In this document: piece after piece, positions 9,361-17,101 of the stretch
Position numbering within the stretch: position 1 is the stretch's first letter
Layout: each line of letters starts with the position of its first letter
From: an uncultured Acetatifactor sp.
GTDB lineage: Bacteria > Bacillota > Clostridia > Lachnospirales > Lachnospiraceae
Direction: 5' to 3'
Assembly (NCBI GenBank): GCA_910578185.1
Contig: CAJTPN010000002.1
Location: 212,245 to 276,244, forward strand
Length of the DNA: 64,000 nucleotides
The notes under the pieces: model-generated
What the model saw: the letters and a program-made list of their open reading frames with translations, nothing else
Told to the model about the DNA's origin: nothing
The model's database searches: none
Position numbers and translations under genes: made by a program

Positions 9361-9401
9361 CAATCAAAAACCCCGTTGCCTTGCAGCGGGATTTTTGATT
9401 G
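9361..9401. terminator. Bidirectional intrinsic terminator
   Basis: CAATCAAAAACCCCGTTGC pairs with GCAGCGGGATTTTTGATTG around a CTT loop, nearly perfectly. A/T runs flank the GC core on both sides, as expected between the convergent genes ending at 9317 and 9412. Confidence 0.9.
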
Positions 9402-9411
9402 TTGGACAAAA

Positions 9412-11304
9412 TTAACGTTTTCCTTCACTTGAACGCAGGATGCCTGTACGAGGAAAAGCTGATCCGTATGTCTCTAAGGCACTTTGCAGGGAAAGGAACA
9501 ACATCAGAAATACGCCCATAAAGGTTGCAGTGAAAAACAGATGCCTGGAACGGCCAACCAGCATACACCAGTAGCATATTCCCGATAACAGCTGCCCCGA
9601 AACCTGCTGATTTCCCATTGTGATACTTCCGTATTCTGACAGCGGCATTTGTCCGTCGTTGGTAACCCACAAATAAACCTGTCCGTCATTGCCTACGGGT
9701 TCCAGCGACAGGAGATAGGAATTTCCTTTTTTCAACTCCCATTCCACATCTATGGAATGAAAATTTCCTTCATAATAAGATGCGATAGGGAAGGTCATCT
9801 GTTCCGCCAGGGTATTTTGATCCCACAATGTGATTTTAATCAGACCTTCGGAGCCGTTTTCAAATGAAAGTCCTAACGTGAGAGAAATCACATCCGAATA
9901 GGAAGGCGTAAAGAGCATGGACACAGGGGCGGTCATTTCTACTTTCTGAAACTCATGCGTGCCGTTGTGCAGATAATACTCATCCCTTATTTGAAGCATC
10001 AGTACAAATGAAAGAATTCCTGTTCCCGCCAGGAAGGCTGCACGGGGAATCAAACGCGTTTTTTCCGTCCCATGCGCCGCTTTTCCTTCCGTGCTAAGTA
10101 GGATCATACCCAAAAAGGCGGCGATACTCACAGCATAGATTCTGTGAGTAAAAATGTGATGCATCGTGGTGTGTCCCGCCAATACCGTGTACCATACAAT
10201 ACTGGAGCAGGCAATCAGCAGTAGCGCCGGCAGCTTTGCGCTTTTCTCATATCCTGTTAGAACTCCGCGAAGCACCCAGTATACAAGCCATATAAGCAGC
10301 AAAATAAAATATAATTTGTACTGATAAGTATTCCAGTTCAAATAAACCGCGTTGAGGCGGTCTTGCAGGGTAATGGAGGCTTCTCCCTCGTTTACGGTCC
10401 AGAGCAGGGCTTCCGAGACCGCCTTCTCAAACAGATTTTCTCTAAGGATCACGGACCCCAGTGCCAGTTTACCGATCCACATCCCCCCATAGCCTATAAT
10501 CCAGAACACACCGGAACAGACCACTTTCTTCAGATATGATAAAATTCCGTTATCCTCCCAATTCCCTCCGTTTTTATCCTGCAGCAATATCCACCAAATG
10601 ATTAAAAGGCCCCATGTGAGAAGCGGATAGGTTAATAAATCCAAATAGATTGTGGCCGCCCCCACCAACATGAAAAGACAAAGATACCGATTTCCGGTTT
10701 CCCAGTATGTTTGAAATTTCAGGTAGATCAACAATGCGCCAAGGGCAACATAAAACACCCAACTGTATTGCAGGCATTGTGCCAGCGCAAGAGGCATCAG
10801 CAAAACATAAGAAGTGACCAGCGCAAGCGCATATTTCCAACCTTTACGTCTAAAAATGCTGACCGCCGCCATAACCAGGAGAAAAGTCTGGCATAAACCA
10901 TTGATAATGCGCAGTTCATAATAGTCAAAAAAGTAGAGCAACACCCGCAAAATAACCACATAGCCATGCCAGTACCGACTGTACTCCGATTCCACCTGTG
11001 TGCTGTAGCACCGAAATGCCTGTGTGATGCCCTCGCCATCCCCTTCATACAGCGCCATTTTCAGCATCAGACCGTCCGTGGCAAGCTCCAGGGCGGTGGG
11101 ATTCATAGATTGAAAACTGCCATATCCCCCCTGCATGGAAGGGACTTCCGGAAAAAGTCCTTCCTCCTGTATATATTCTAAAGTGGTTTTTTTCGTATTT
11201 TCATTTATGGGGAGGTAATTGGCGACGGTGATCAGTATCCCTCCGCCGATAACGCACAGAAAAAGAAGCAGAAAGCAATGCAGCAATATTTTCTTATTTG
11301 CCAT
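9412..11304 (-). CDS. Large polytopic membrane protein with extracytoplasmic beta-rich domain
   Basis: A 630-residue protein I cannot assign to a named enzyme. An N-terminal membrane anchor (8-28) is followed by an extracytoplasmic loop of about 90 residues, then eight to nine membrane helices. Residues about 455-575 form a beta-strand-rich soluble region with alternating Gly/Ser and aromatic residues, and one last helix near 580-605. The layout resembles GT-C glycosyltransferases and other surface-polysaccharide membrane proteins in this window. The ATG start has GGAGG at 9 bp and its own promoter (11334-11362). It is monocistronic, closed by the terminator at 9361. Confidence 0.6.
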   Translation of the reverse strand: MANKKILLHCFLLLFLCVIGGGILITVANYLPINENTKKTTLEYIQEEGLFPEVPSMQGGYGSFQSMNPTALELATDGLMLKMALYEGDGEGITQAFRCYSTQVESEYSRYWHGYVVILRVLLYFFDYYELRIINGLCQTFLLVMAAVSIFRRKGWKYALALVTSYVLLMPLALAQCLQYSWVFYVALGALLIYLKFQTYWETGNRYLCLFMLVGAATIYLDLLTYPLLTWGLLIIWWILLQDKNGGNWEDNGILSYLKKVVCSGVFWIIGYGGMWIGKLALGSVILRENLFEKAVSEALLWTVNEGEASITLQDRLNAVYLNWNTYQYKLYFILLLIWLVYWVLRGVLTGYEKSAKLPALLLIACSSIVWYTVLAGHTTMHHIFTHRIYAVSIAAFLGMILLSTEGKAAHGTEKTRLIPRAAFLAGTGILSFVLMLQIRDEYYLHNGTHEFQKVEMTAPVSMLFTPSYSDVISLTLGLSFENGSEGLIKITLWDQNTLAEQMTFPIASYYEGNFHSIDVEWELKKGNSYLLSLEPVGNDGQVYLWVTNDGQMPLSEYGSITMGNQQVSGQLLSGICYWCMLVGRSRHLFFTATFMGVFLMLFLSLQSALETYGSAFPRTGILRSSEGKR

Positions 11305-11333
11305 TCCATTATCCTCCAGTTTGAGATAAAGTT

Positions 11334-11362
11334 AGGATAACATAAGCATCCTTATCCGTCAA
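11334..11362 (-). promoter_or_regulatory. Promoter of the reverse membrane-protein gene
   Basis: On the minus strand TTGACG, a 17-bp spacer and TATCCT lie 30 bp upstream of the ATG at 11304. Confidence 0.6.
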
Positions 11363-11505
11363 GGCAGTACCACCATGGTATTTATGACGATACAGTTCCT
11401 TGCTCTTTCGGATTGCCCCAAGACCACTTGCAGACTGCGGATCAACACAACATTCAACGGCCTGCAAGGCTGTTAACGGTATTTTACAGATGCGGCACGT
11501 GACAC

Positions 11506-11534
11506 TTGACGAAAGTGTGTTTGTCTGCTATACT
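11506..11534 (+). promoter_or_regulatory. Sigma-A-type promoter for the small membrane protein and YjjG genes
   Basis: TTGACG, a 17-bp spacer and TATACT, 59 bp upstream of the ATG at 11594. The rest of the gap 11305-11593 holds no complete gene, only an open frame without a start on the minus strand. Confidence 0.75.
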
Positions 11535-11593
11535 TGAAAATAGAACGATACGGATTTTGACAAGAACAAATCAGTGAAAAAGAGGGAGTAACC

Positions 11594-11743
11594 ATGATCA
11601 ACATTTTGAATTCCTTAATGTCTTATTTGCTATTGTTAGTTATTATAGTTGCAGTTGCCGGTGTGGCCATGACGATAGGTATTACCATGGCGAAAAAGAA
11701 ACAGGCGAAAGGTGCAGCAAATCATGACGACGGCAAAGCATAA
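11594..11743 (+). CDS. Small single-pass membrane protein (49 aa)
   Basis: A short gene starting ATG with GAGGGAG 7 bp upstream. The product has a hydrophobic helix at about residues 8-31, then a Lys-Lys-Lys-Gln-Ala-Lys cytoplasmic patch and an Asp-Asp-Gly-Lys-Ala tail. The positive charge after the helix predicts N-out/C-in topology. It is the first gene behind a good promoter, and its last 20 bp overlap the start of the YjjG-type nucleotidase, so the two are coupled. No family recognised; function unknown. Confidence 0.65.
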   Translation: MINILNSLMSYLLLLVIIVAVAGVAMTIGITMAKKKQAKGAANHDDGKA

Positions 11744-12449
11744 CAGATTCACTACGATTCTGTGGGATGTGGACGGAACGCTTCTGGATTTTATCTATTC
11801 CCAGCGATACGCCCTTACGGAATGTTTTCGTGCCATCGGAAGAGATATTACTGAAGAGGAGTTGGGGTTATATGCCCGGATTAACGACGATTATTGGAAA
11901 CGCCTGGAGCTGGGCGAAATTACCAAGGATGAGCTGTTGCCGGGCCGTTTTATTGCACTGTTTTCCGCTCTTGGCATGGATGGGGTCAATGTAGCGGCAT
12001 TTCAACAAAATTATCAGGACCTGCTTGGAAACGTTTACTCTATTTTGGACGACTCACTGTCAATATGCAAATCTCTGCAGGGTCATGTAAAGCAGTATGT
12101 GATCACCAACGGAGTCACGACTACCCAGAAAAGTAAACTGCGCCTTTCCGGTTTTACGGATATCATGGATGGAATTTTTATCTCGGAAGAGGTCGGAGCC
12201 CCCAAACCAGAGCGCTTTTTTTTCGATTATTGTCTGGAACACATAACGGAAAAAAATAAATCCTGTATTCTGGTGGTGGGGGATTCTCTTACCAGCGATA
12301 TGAAAGGCGGGATACAGGCAGGGCTACCTACCTGCTGGTACAACAATTCGGGCGCGGTAAACGATACCCCTTACCAACCGGATTATGAGATCCAAAGCCT
12401 ACATAAGATCTATGATATTTTAGGCCGGTCCGTGCCGGATTTGGGATGA
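11724..12449 (+). CDS. yjjG: YjjG-type HAD hydrolase (pyrimidine 5'-nucleotidase)
   Basis: A cytosolic haloacid-dehalogenase phosphatase. The nucleophile motif Asp-Val-Asp-Gly-Thr-Leu-Leu-Asp is at 15-22, motif II is Thr-Asn-Gly-Val-Thr, and motif III/IV includes Gly-Ala-Pro-Lys-Pro and Gly-Asp-Ser-Leu-Thr-Ser-Asp. The pattern fits the YjjG subfamily, which removes phosphate from dUMP, dTMP and non-canonical nucleotides. ATG at 11724 with AAAGGTG at 9 bp is preferred over the upstream GTG at 11712. The 241-residue length is typical. Nearby nrdD and dut fit a dNTP-housekeeping role. Confidence 0.88.
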   Translation: MTTAKHNRFTTILWDVDGTLLDFIYSQRYALTECFRAIGRDITEEELGLYARINDDYWKRLELGEITKDELLPGRFIALFSALGMDGVNVAAFQQNYQDLLGNVYSILDDSLSICKSLQGHVKQYVITNGVTTTQKSKLRLSGFTDIMDGIFISEEVGAPKPERFFFDYCLEHITEKNKSCILVVGDSLTSDMKGGIQAGLPTCWYNNSGAVNDTPYQPDYEIQSLHKIYDILGRSVPDLG

Positions 12450-12481
12450 CAAGGGCAGTGTTTCTCATGGAGACTTGAAAT

Positions 12482-13513
12482 ATGGCAAAGTCAGCGGGAC
12501 AAAAATTGAAGCTGTTGTATATTATAAAGCTTCTATCTGAAAATACGGATGAAAATCATCCTGTCAGCACAGCGGATATTATTGCCTATCTGAGTGCAAA
12601 CGATATTCATTCCGAGCGAAAAAGTATATATGATGACATTGAGAAACTCTGCGATTTCGGGTTTGATATCATTCAGGTACACAGCAGGCTTGGAGGCGGC
12701 TATTACATGGCGGGCAGGGAGTTTGAGCTTGCCGAGCTGAAGCTTTTGGTGGATGCGGTACAGTCTTCCCGCTTCATAACCACCAGAAAATCCCGCAGTC
12801 TGATTCGGAAGCTGGAACGGATGGCAGGGAAATACGATGCCGGAAAACTGCAGCGTCAAGTGTATGTGGCGGGACGTATCAAGACGGAAAATGAGAGTAT
12901 TTATTACAGTATAGACAATATACATCGGGCAATCCAGGAAAACCGCCAAATCTCATTCCAGTATCTTGACTGGAACCTGAAGAAGGAATTGGTACCCAGG
13001 AAAAACGGTGACAAGAGGGTCAGTCCTTGGGCGCTGATCTGGCAGGATGAAAATTATTACCTGGCCGCATTTGACTCAGGCGATGGCATCATGAAACATT
13101 ACCGTGTGGACAAGATGGGAAAGGTCAAACTGTTGAACGAACCCAGGGAAGGTATGGAACAATTCTCCAAAGTGGATCTGGCGGATTATACCAACAGAAC
13201 TTTCGGCATGTATGGGGGAGAAGAAGAAATTGTGACCATGCAATTTCCCAATCGGCTGATTGGTGTGGTGCTGGATCGCTTTGGTCGGGAAGCGGATATC
13301 CGTCCCGTCACAGACAGAGTATTTCGCGTCCGTGCCAAGGTTGCCGTAAGCGGACAATTCTTCGGATGGCTCGCAGGAATCGGACGGGAGGCTGTGATTG
13401 TTGGACCTTCCTCCGTAAAACTTCAATATAGGCAATGGCTGTCGGACATTGTGGCCACAATGAAACTTATGGAGGGTCTGCCCGGAATGACGGAAGATGA
13501 GACACTGTCATAG
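12482..13513 (+). CDS. WYL-domain transcriptional regulator
   Basis: A DNA-binding regulator of 343 residues of the YafY/PafC type. A winged helix-turn-helix spans about 8-70 (Ser-Glu-Arg-Lys-Ser-Ile-Tyr-Asp-Asp-Ile-Glu-Lys matches the HTH_11 recognition helix). A WYL domain spans about 145-225 (Ile-Ser-Phe-Gln-Tyr and Ser-Pro-Trp-Ala-Leu-Ile-Trp), and a WCX C-terminal extension follows. WYL domains bind nucleic acid or nucleotide ligands, and relatives govern DNA-damage, phage-defence and nucleotide genes. GGAG precedes ATG by 9 bp. It follows yjjG by 32 bp. Targets cannot be read from the sequence. Confidence 0.88.
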   Translation: MAKSAGQKLKLLYIIKLLSENTDENHPVSTADIIAYLSANDIHSERKSIYDDIEKLCDFGFDIIQVHSRLGGGYYMAGREFELAELKLLVDAVQSSRFITTRKSRSLIRKLERMAGKYDAGKLQRQVYVAGRIKTENESIYYSIDNIHRAIQENRQISFQYLDWNLKKELVPRKNGDKRVSPWALIWQDENYYLAAFDSGDGIMKHYRVDKMGKVKLLNEPREGMEQFSKVDLADYTNRTFGMYGGEEEIVTMQFPNRLIGVVLDRFGREADIRPVTDRVFRVRAKVAVSGQFFGWLAGIGREAVIVGPSSVKLQYRQWLSDIVATMKLMEGLPGMTEDETLS

Positions 13514-13620
13514 TTATATAAGGATTTGTCCGCCGGAATACAATCGCCTGCAGGCATTATCTTTGTGTCTGCAAAGAGTTGGACAAAATCTTTAACGCCA
13601 GGAAATAATGCAATCGTTTT

Positions 13621-13648
13621 TTGACACATGTGGTGGGAGTCATATGTT
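13621..13648 (+). promoter_or_regulatory. Probable promoter of nrdD
   Basis: TTGACA, a 16-bp spacer and TATGTT, 31 bp upstream of the nrdD ATG. The -35 is perfect and the -10 weak, which suits a regulated gene. I could not recognise a pair of NrdR boxes in 13514-13679. Confidence 0.5.
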
Positions 13649-13679
13649 CGTTTGGTAAAAATTTGAAAGGGATGGGGAC

Positions 13680-15869
13680 ATGAGCAGTAATTTTGAACAG
13701 GCAGTTACCGAAAACGTCAATTATGGGGAGGAGTTTCTCCCTGCGGTAGATGTGTGCGTCGTCAAAAAGGACGGCAGCAGGGAAACCTTTAACGTGCAGA
13801 AAGTGATCAATGCGGTAGGAAAAAGCGCATACAGAGCATTGACGAAATTTACCGCCGAAGAAGAACGCCTGATTTGCCAATATGTAATTGATAAGGTAAA
13901 CGAACTGGACACAACCGAAATTCCCATTCCTATCATGCATAATATTGTGGAGAGCGCTTTGGAACAGGTGAAGCCCGTAGTGGCGAAAAGCTACAGGGAT
14001 TATCGTAATTACAAACAAGACTTTGTGCGGATGTTGGATGATGTGTATAAAAAAAGTCAGTCCATCATGTATATCGGCGACAAGGAAAATGCCAACACAG
14101 ATTCCGCGCTGGTTGCCACAAAGAGAAGCTTGGTATTTAACCAGCTGAACAAGGAGCTTTATCAAAAATTTTTCATGACCACGGAAGAAATTCAGGCATG
14201 CCGCGATGGGTATATTTATGTTCATGATATGTGTGCAAGAAGAGACACCATGAACTGTTGTCTCTTTGACGTGCAAAATGTGTTAAGCGGCGGCTTTGAA
14301 ATGGGCAATGTCTGGTATAATGAGCCCAAATCGCTGGATGTGGCCTTTGATGTTATCGGGGATATCGTTCTCAGTGCGGCAAGCCAGCAATATGGCGGGT
14401 TTACCGTTCCCAGCGTGGATCTGATTCTGGAACCCTATGCGGAAAAGTCCTATGAGCGTTATATCAAAAAATACCTGCGCCTTGGCATTGAGGAAGAAAC
14501 AGCAAAATCAGAAGCCTATTCGGATGTGGTGAGAGAGTTTGAACAGGGTTTCCAGGGGTGGGAATATAAATTTAACACCGTGGGCAGCAGCAGGGGAGAT
14601 TATCCTTTCATTACAGTTACAGCCGGCACAGGCATGGGAAAATTTGCCCGACTGGCAACCATAACCATGTTGGATGTACGACGCAAAGGACAGGGAAAAA
14701 AGGATTGTAAAAAGCCTGTTCTGTTTCCTAAAATCGTATTTTTATATGACGAAAATCTGCATGGTCCCGGCAAGCCTCTGGAAGATGTGTTTGAAGCGGG
14801 GGTAAGATGTTCCGCCAAAACCATGTATCCAGACTGGCTGAGCCTGACAGGGAAAGGTTATGTGGCCAGCATATATAAACAGTATGGCAGAATTATATCC
14901 CCCATGGGTTGCAGAGCTTTCCTTTCGCCCTGGTATGAGAAAGGCGGTATCCATCCCGCCGACGAGAAGGACATGCCCGTATTTGTAGGACGCTTTAACA
15001 TCGGCGCGGTATCCCTTCACCTTCCCATGATTTTGGCCAGAGCCCGTAAGGAGAGCCGGGATTTCTATGAGGTCCTGGACTATTATCTGAATTTAATTCG
15101 ACAGCTTCATATACGGACTTATGCTTATCTAGGTGAAATGCGTGCCTCCACCAATCCGCTGGCTTATTGTGAAGGCGGTTTCCTGGGGGGAAATTTAAAA
15201 CTTACCGATAAAATTAAGCCCCTGTTAAAATCCGCTACCGCCAGCTTCGGAATCACGGCGCTAAATGAACTGCAGGAATTGTATAACGGGAAATCTCTGG
15301 TGGAAGACGGTGAATTTGCCATTGAGGTATTGGAATATATCAATAGCAGGGTGAATGAATTTAAAGAGGCGGACGGCAACCTTTACGCAATCTACGGAAC
15401 GCCCGCCGAGAATCTTTGCGGGTTGCAGGTAAAACAGTTCCGCAACAAATACGGTATCATAGAAGGTGTTTCCGACAGAGAGTATGTGAGCAACAGTTTT
15501 CATTGTCATGTGTCGGAAGATATCACACCGATTCAAAAGCAAAACCTGGAAGACCGCTTCTGGGATCTAAGCAACGGCGGAAAAATTCAGTATGTGAAAT
15601 ATCCAATCAGCTACAACCTGGAAGCAATCAAGTCCCTGATTCGCCGCGCTATGGAAATGGGGTTCTATGAGGGAGTGAATTTGTCCCTGGCTTATTGTGA
15701 CGATTGTGGGCACCAGGAACTTGAGATGGATGTCTGTCCCAAATGCGGAAGCCGGAATCTGACCAAGATCGACCGTATGAACGGGTATCTGTCTTATTCC
15801 CGCGTACATGGGGATACCAGACTCAACGATGCCAAAATGGCGGAAATAGCAGAAAGGAAAAGCATGTGA
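13680..15869 (+). CDS. nrdD: Anaerobic ribonucleoside-triphosphate reductase (class III)
   Basis: A glycyl-radical enzyme that reduces NTPs to dNTPs without oxygen. An N-terminal ATP-cone occupies about residues 20-115, allowing allosteric control by ATP/dATP. The central barrel follows. A C-terminal zinc site is formed by Cys673, Cys676, Cys686 and Cys689, and the glycyl radical residue is probably Gly711 in Ser-Arg-Val-His-Gly-Asp-Thr-Arg, 18 residues from the C-terminus. That last motif differs from the Arg-x-Cys-Gly-Tyr-Leu form of the E. coli enzyme. The ATG has GGGATGGGG upstream. The next gene encodes its activase. Confidence 0.96.
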   Translation: MSSNFEQAVTENVNYGEEFLPAVDVCVVKKDGSRETFNVQKVINAVGKSAYRALTKFTAEEERLICQYVIDKVNELDTTEIPIPIMHNIVESALEQVKPVVAKSYRDYRNYKQDFVRMLDDVYKKSQSIMYIGDKENANTDSALVATKRSLVFNQLNKELYQKFFMTTEEIQACRDGYIYVHDMCARRDTMNCCLFDVQNVLSGGFEMGNVWYNEPKSLDVAFDVIGDIVLSAASQQYGGFTVPSVDLILEPYAEKSYERYIKKYLRLGIEEETAKSEAYSDVVREFEQGFQGWEYKFNTVGSSRGDYPFITVTAGTGMGKFARLATITMLDVRRKGQGKKDCKKPVLFPKIVFLYDENLHGPGKPLEDVFEAGVRCSAKTMYPDWLSLTGKGYVASIYKQYGRIISPMGCRAFLSPWYEKGGIHPADEKDMPVFVGRFNIGAVSLHLPMILARARKESRDFYEVLDYYLNLIRQLHIRTYAYLGEMRASTNPLAYCEGGFLGGNLKLTDKIKPLLKSATASFGITALNELQELYNGKSLVEDGEFAIEVLEYINSRVNEFKEADGNLYAIYGTPAENLCGLQVKQFRNKYGIIEGVSDREYVSNSFHCHVSEDITPIQKQNLEDRFWDLSNGGKIQYVKYPISYNLEAIKSLIRRAMEMGFYEGVNLSLAYCDDCGHQELEMDVCPKCGSRNLTKIDRMNGYLSYSRVHGDTRLNDAKMAEIAERKSM

Positions 15870-15923
15870 AATGCCCGGCTTGTGAGAGGGAAAAGCATAG
15901 CGTTCACATGTGCAAAAGTCAGT

Positions 15924-16484
15924 ATGAGGTATCACAATATAACAAAGGACGACATGTTAAATGGAGACGGGCTGCGGGTGGTTTTGTGGGTTGCCGGCTG
16001 TAATCACTGCTGCAAAGGCTGTCAGAATCCAGTCACATGGGATCCTGACGGAGGCCTGGTCTTCGACCAAAGGGCAAAAGAAGAACTTTTCGAGCAGATA
16101 GAAAAAGATTATATTTCGGGAATTACCTTTTCGGGAGGAGATCCCCTGCATCCTGCCAACAGACTTCAGGTGCGGGAATTAATGGCGGAAATCAAAGAAA
16201 AATATCCTTTCAAGACGATCTGGCTTTACACCGGTGACATCTGGGAAAATATCCTGCATTATCCCATGATGAAATATGTGGATGTACTGGTAGACGGCGA
16301 ATATGTTGCAGAACAAAGGGACACGAAACTATTGTGGAAAGGCAGCGCTAACCAGAGAGTGATTGATGTGCCTAAAACGCTTGCCCAGTCCGATCCTTCC
16401 ATGCCCATACTTCACTGCGGCAATTATGAGGAGGAATATGTGGAGACCTGCAAACCATTTCACATAAGCGGATGCTGTGATTAG
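15924..16484 (+). CDS. nrdG: Anaerobic ribonucleotide reductase activating protein
   Basis: A radical SAM enzyme that installs the glycyl radical on NrdD. The iron-sulfur motif CxxxCxxC is Cys26, Cys30 and Cys33, with an extra Cys at 29. The AdoMet-binding Thr-Phe-Ser-Gly-Gly-Asp-Pro-Leu follows. The start is uncertain: the frame opens with GTG at 15882, but family alignment and the typical opening (short Tyr-x-Asn-Ile then Asn-Gly-Asp-Gly) favour ATG at 15924. Neither has a clear ribosome binding site, so translation may depend on coupling to nrdD 54 bp upstream. About 186 residues. Confidence 0.93.
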   Translation: MRYHNITKDDMLNGDGLRVVLWVAGCNHCCKGCQNPVTWDPDGGLVFDQRAKEELFEQIEKDYISGITFSGGDPLHPANRLQVRELMAEIKEKYPFKTIWLYTGDIWENILHYPMMKYVDVLVDGEYVAEQRDTKLLWKGSANQRVIDVPKTLAQSDPSMPILHCGNYEEEYVETCKPFHISGCCD

Positions 16485-16515
16485 AGATAGTTATGTAGTC
16501 AAAGGGGGTATTGGC

Positions 16516-17028
16516 GTGAAAAAAATCGCTCAATTTTATAAGGTAAGTCTTGAGACATTTACGGCCGCTATTCAGAAAGATTTTCCACAATATAATTTAG
16601 ACGAGATTCTTGAATTATATAATACCATACAGCTGCCCAGACGGGCCACACAGGGAAGTGCGGGTTATGACTTTTACGCCCCGTTTTCTTTTGCCCTGCT
16701 CCCAGGAAGAACAATTAAAATTCCCACCGGGATTCGAGCCTGGATGGAAGACGGATGGGTGTTAAAGCTTTATCCCAGAAGCGGTCTTGGATTTAAATAC
16801 CGCCTGCAGATGGATAATACAGTTGGCATAATTGACAGCGACTATTATTACTCAGATAACGAAGGTCATATTTTCATAAAAATGACCAACGAAACCAGGG
16901 AGGACAAAACCGTGGAAATCCAACAGGGAATTGGCTTTGCACAGGGTATCTTTCTGGAATACGGAATCACATTGGACGACTGTACGGACGGAATCAGAAA
17001 TGGCGGCCTTGGCAGTACCACAAGATAA
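16516..17028 (+). CDS. dut: dUTP diphosphatase (dUTPase)
   Basis: Hydrolyses dUTP to dUMP, keeping uracil out of DNA and supplying dTMP synthesis. The 170-residue product shows the trimeric dUTPase motifs: Ala-Gly-Tyr-Asp-Phe near 54, Pro-Arg-Ser-Gly-Leu-Gly near 92, Gly-Ile-Ile-Asp-Ser-Asp-Tyr near 110 and a Gly-Gly-Leu-Gly-Ser-Thr tail. The N-terminal 40 residues are an extra segment. The start is GTG with AAAGGGGG at 7 bp. It follows nrdG by 31 bp and ends in a hairpin shared with the spore gene downstream. Confidence 0.9.
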   Translation: MKKIAQFYKVSLETFTAAIQKDFPQYNLDEILELYNTIQLPRRATQGSAGYDFYAPFSFALLPGRTIKIPTGIRAWMEDGWVLKLYPRSGLGFKYRLQMDNTVGIIDSDYYYSDNEGHIFIKMTNETREDKTVEIQQGIGFAQGIFLEYGITLDDCTDGIRNGGLGSTTR

Positions 17029-17033
17029 ATGTA

Positions 17034-17062
17034 GCATAAAAAAACTCTTTTTGGTCATACTA
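17034..17062 (+). promoter_or_regulatory. Sigma-G-like forespore promoter
   Basis: GCATA, a 17-bp spacer and CATACTA match the Bacillus sigma-G consensus (GNATR, 17-18 bp, CATNNTA). The start point would fall near 17069, 30 bp before the spoVAF-like ATG. Both elements lie in the left arm of the hairpin at 17035-17101. Confidence 0.6.
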
Positions 17063-17101
17063 ACCAAATCAAACAGTATGGCGAAAGGGAGTTTTTTTAT
17101 G
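17035..17101 (+). terminator. Long hairpin ending dut and masking the next start codon
   Basis: Bases 17035-17061 pair with 17075-17101 over 27 positions with one G-G mismatch and three G-U pairs, around a 13-nt loop. The right arm contains the ribosome binding site AAAGGGAG, a run of seven T and the ATG of the next gene. It can act as a terminator for dut and as a translation block on read-through RNA. Confidence 0.75.

Noticed and set aside
13514..13679. NrdR boxes or a riboswitch before nrdD
   Set aside because: No paired 16-bp NrdR motifs and no recognisable riboswitch core could be read.
15882..15923. N-terminal extension of NrdG from GTG 15882
   Set aside because: No ribosome site, and the extra residues do not match the family start, which begins close to the ATG at 15924.
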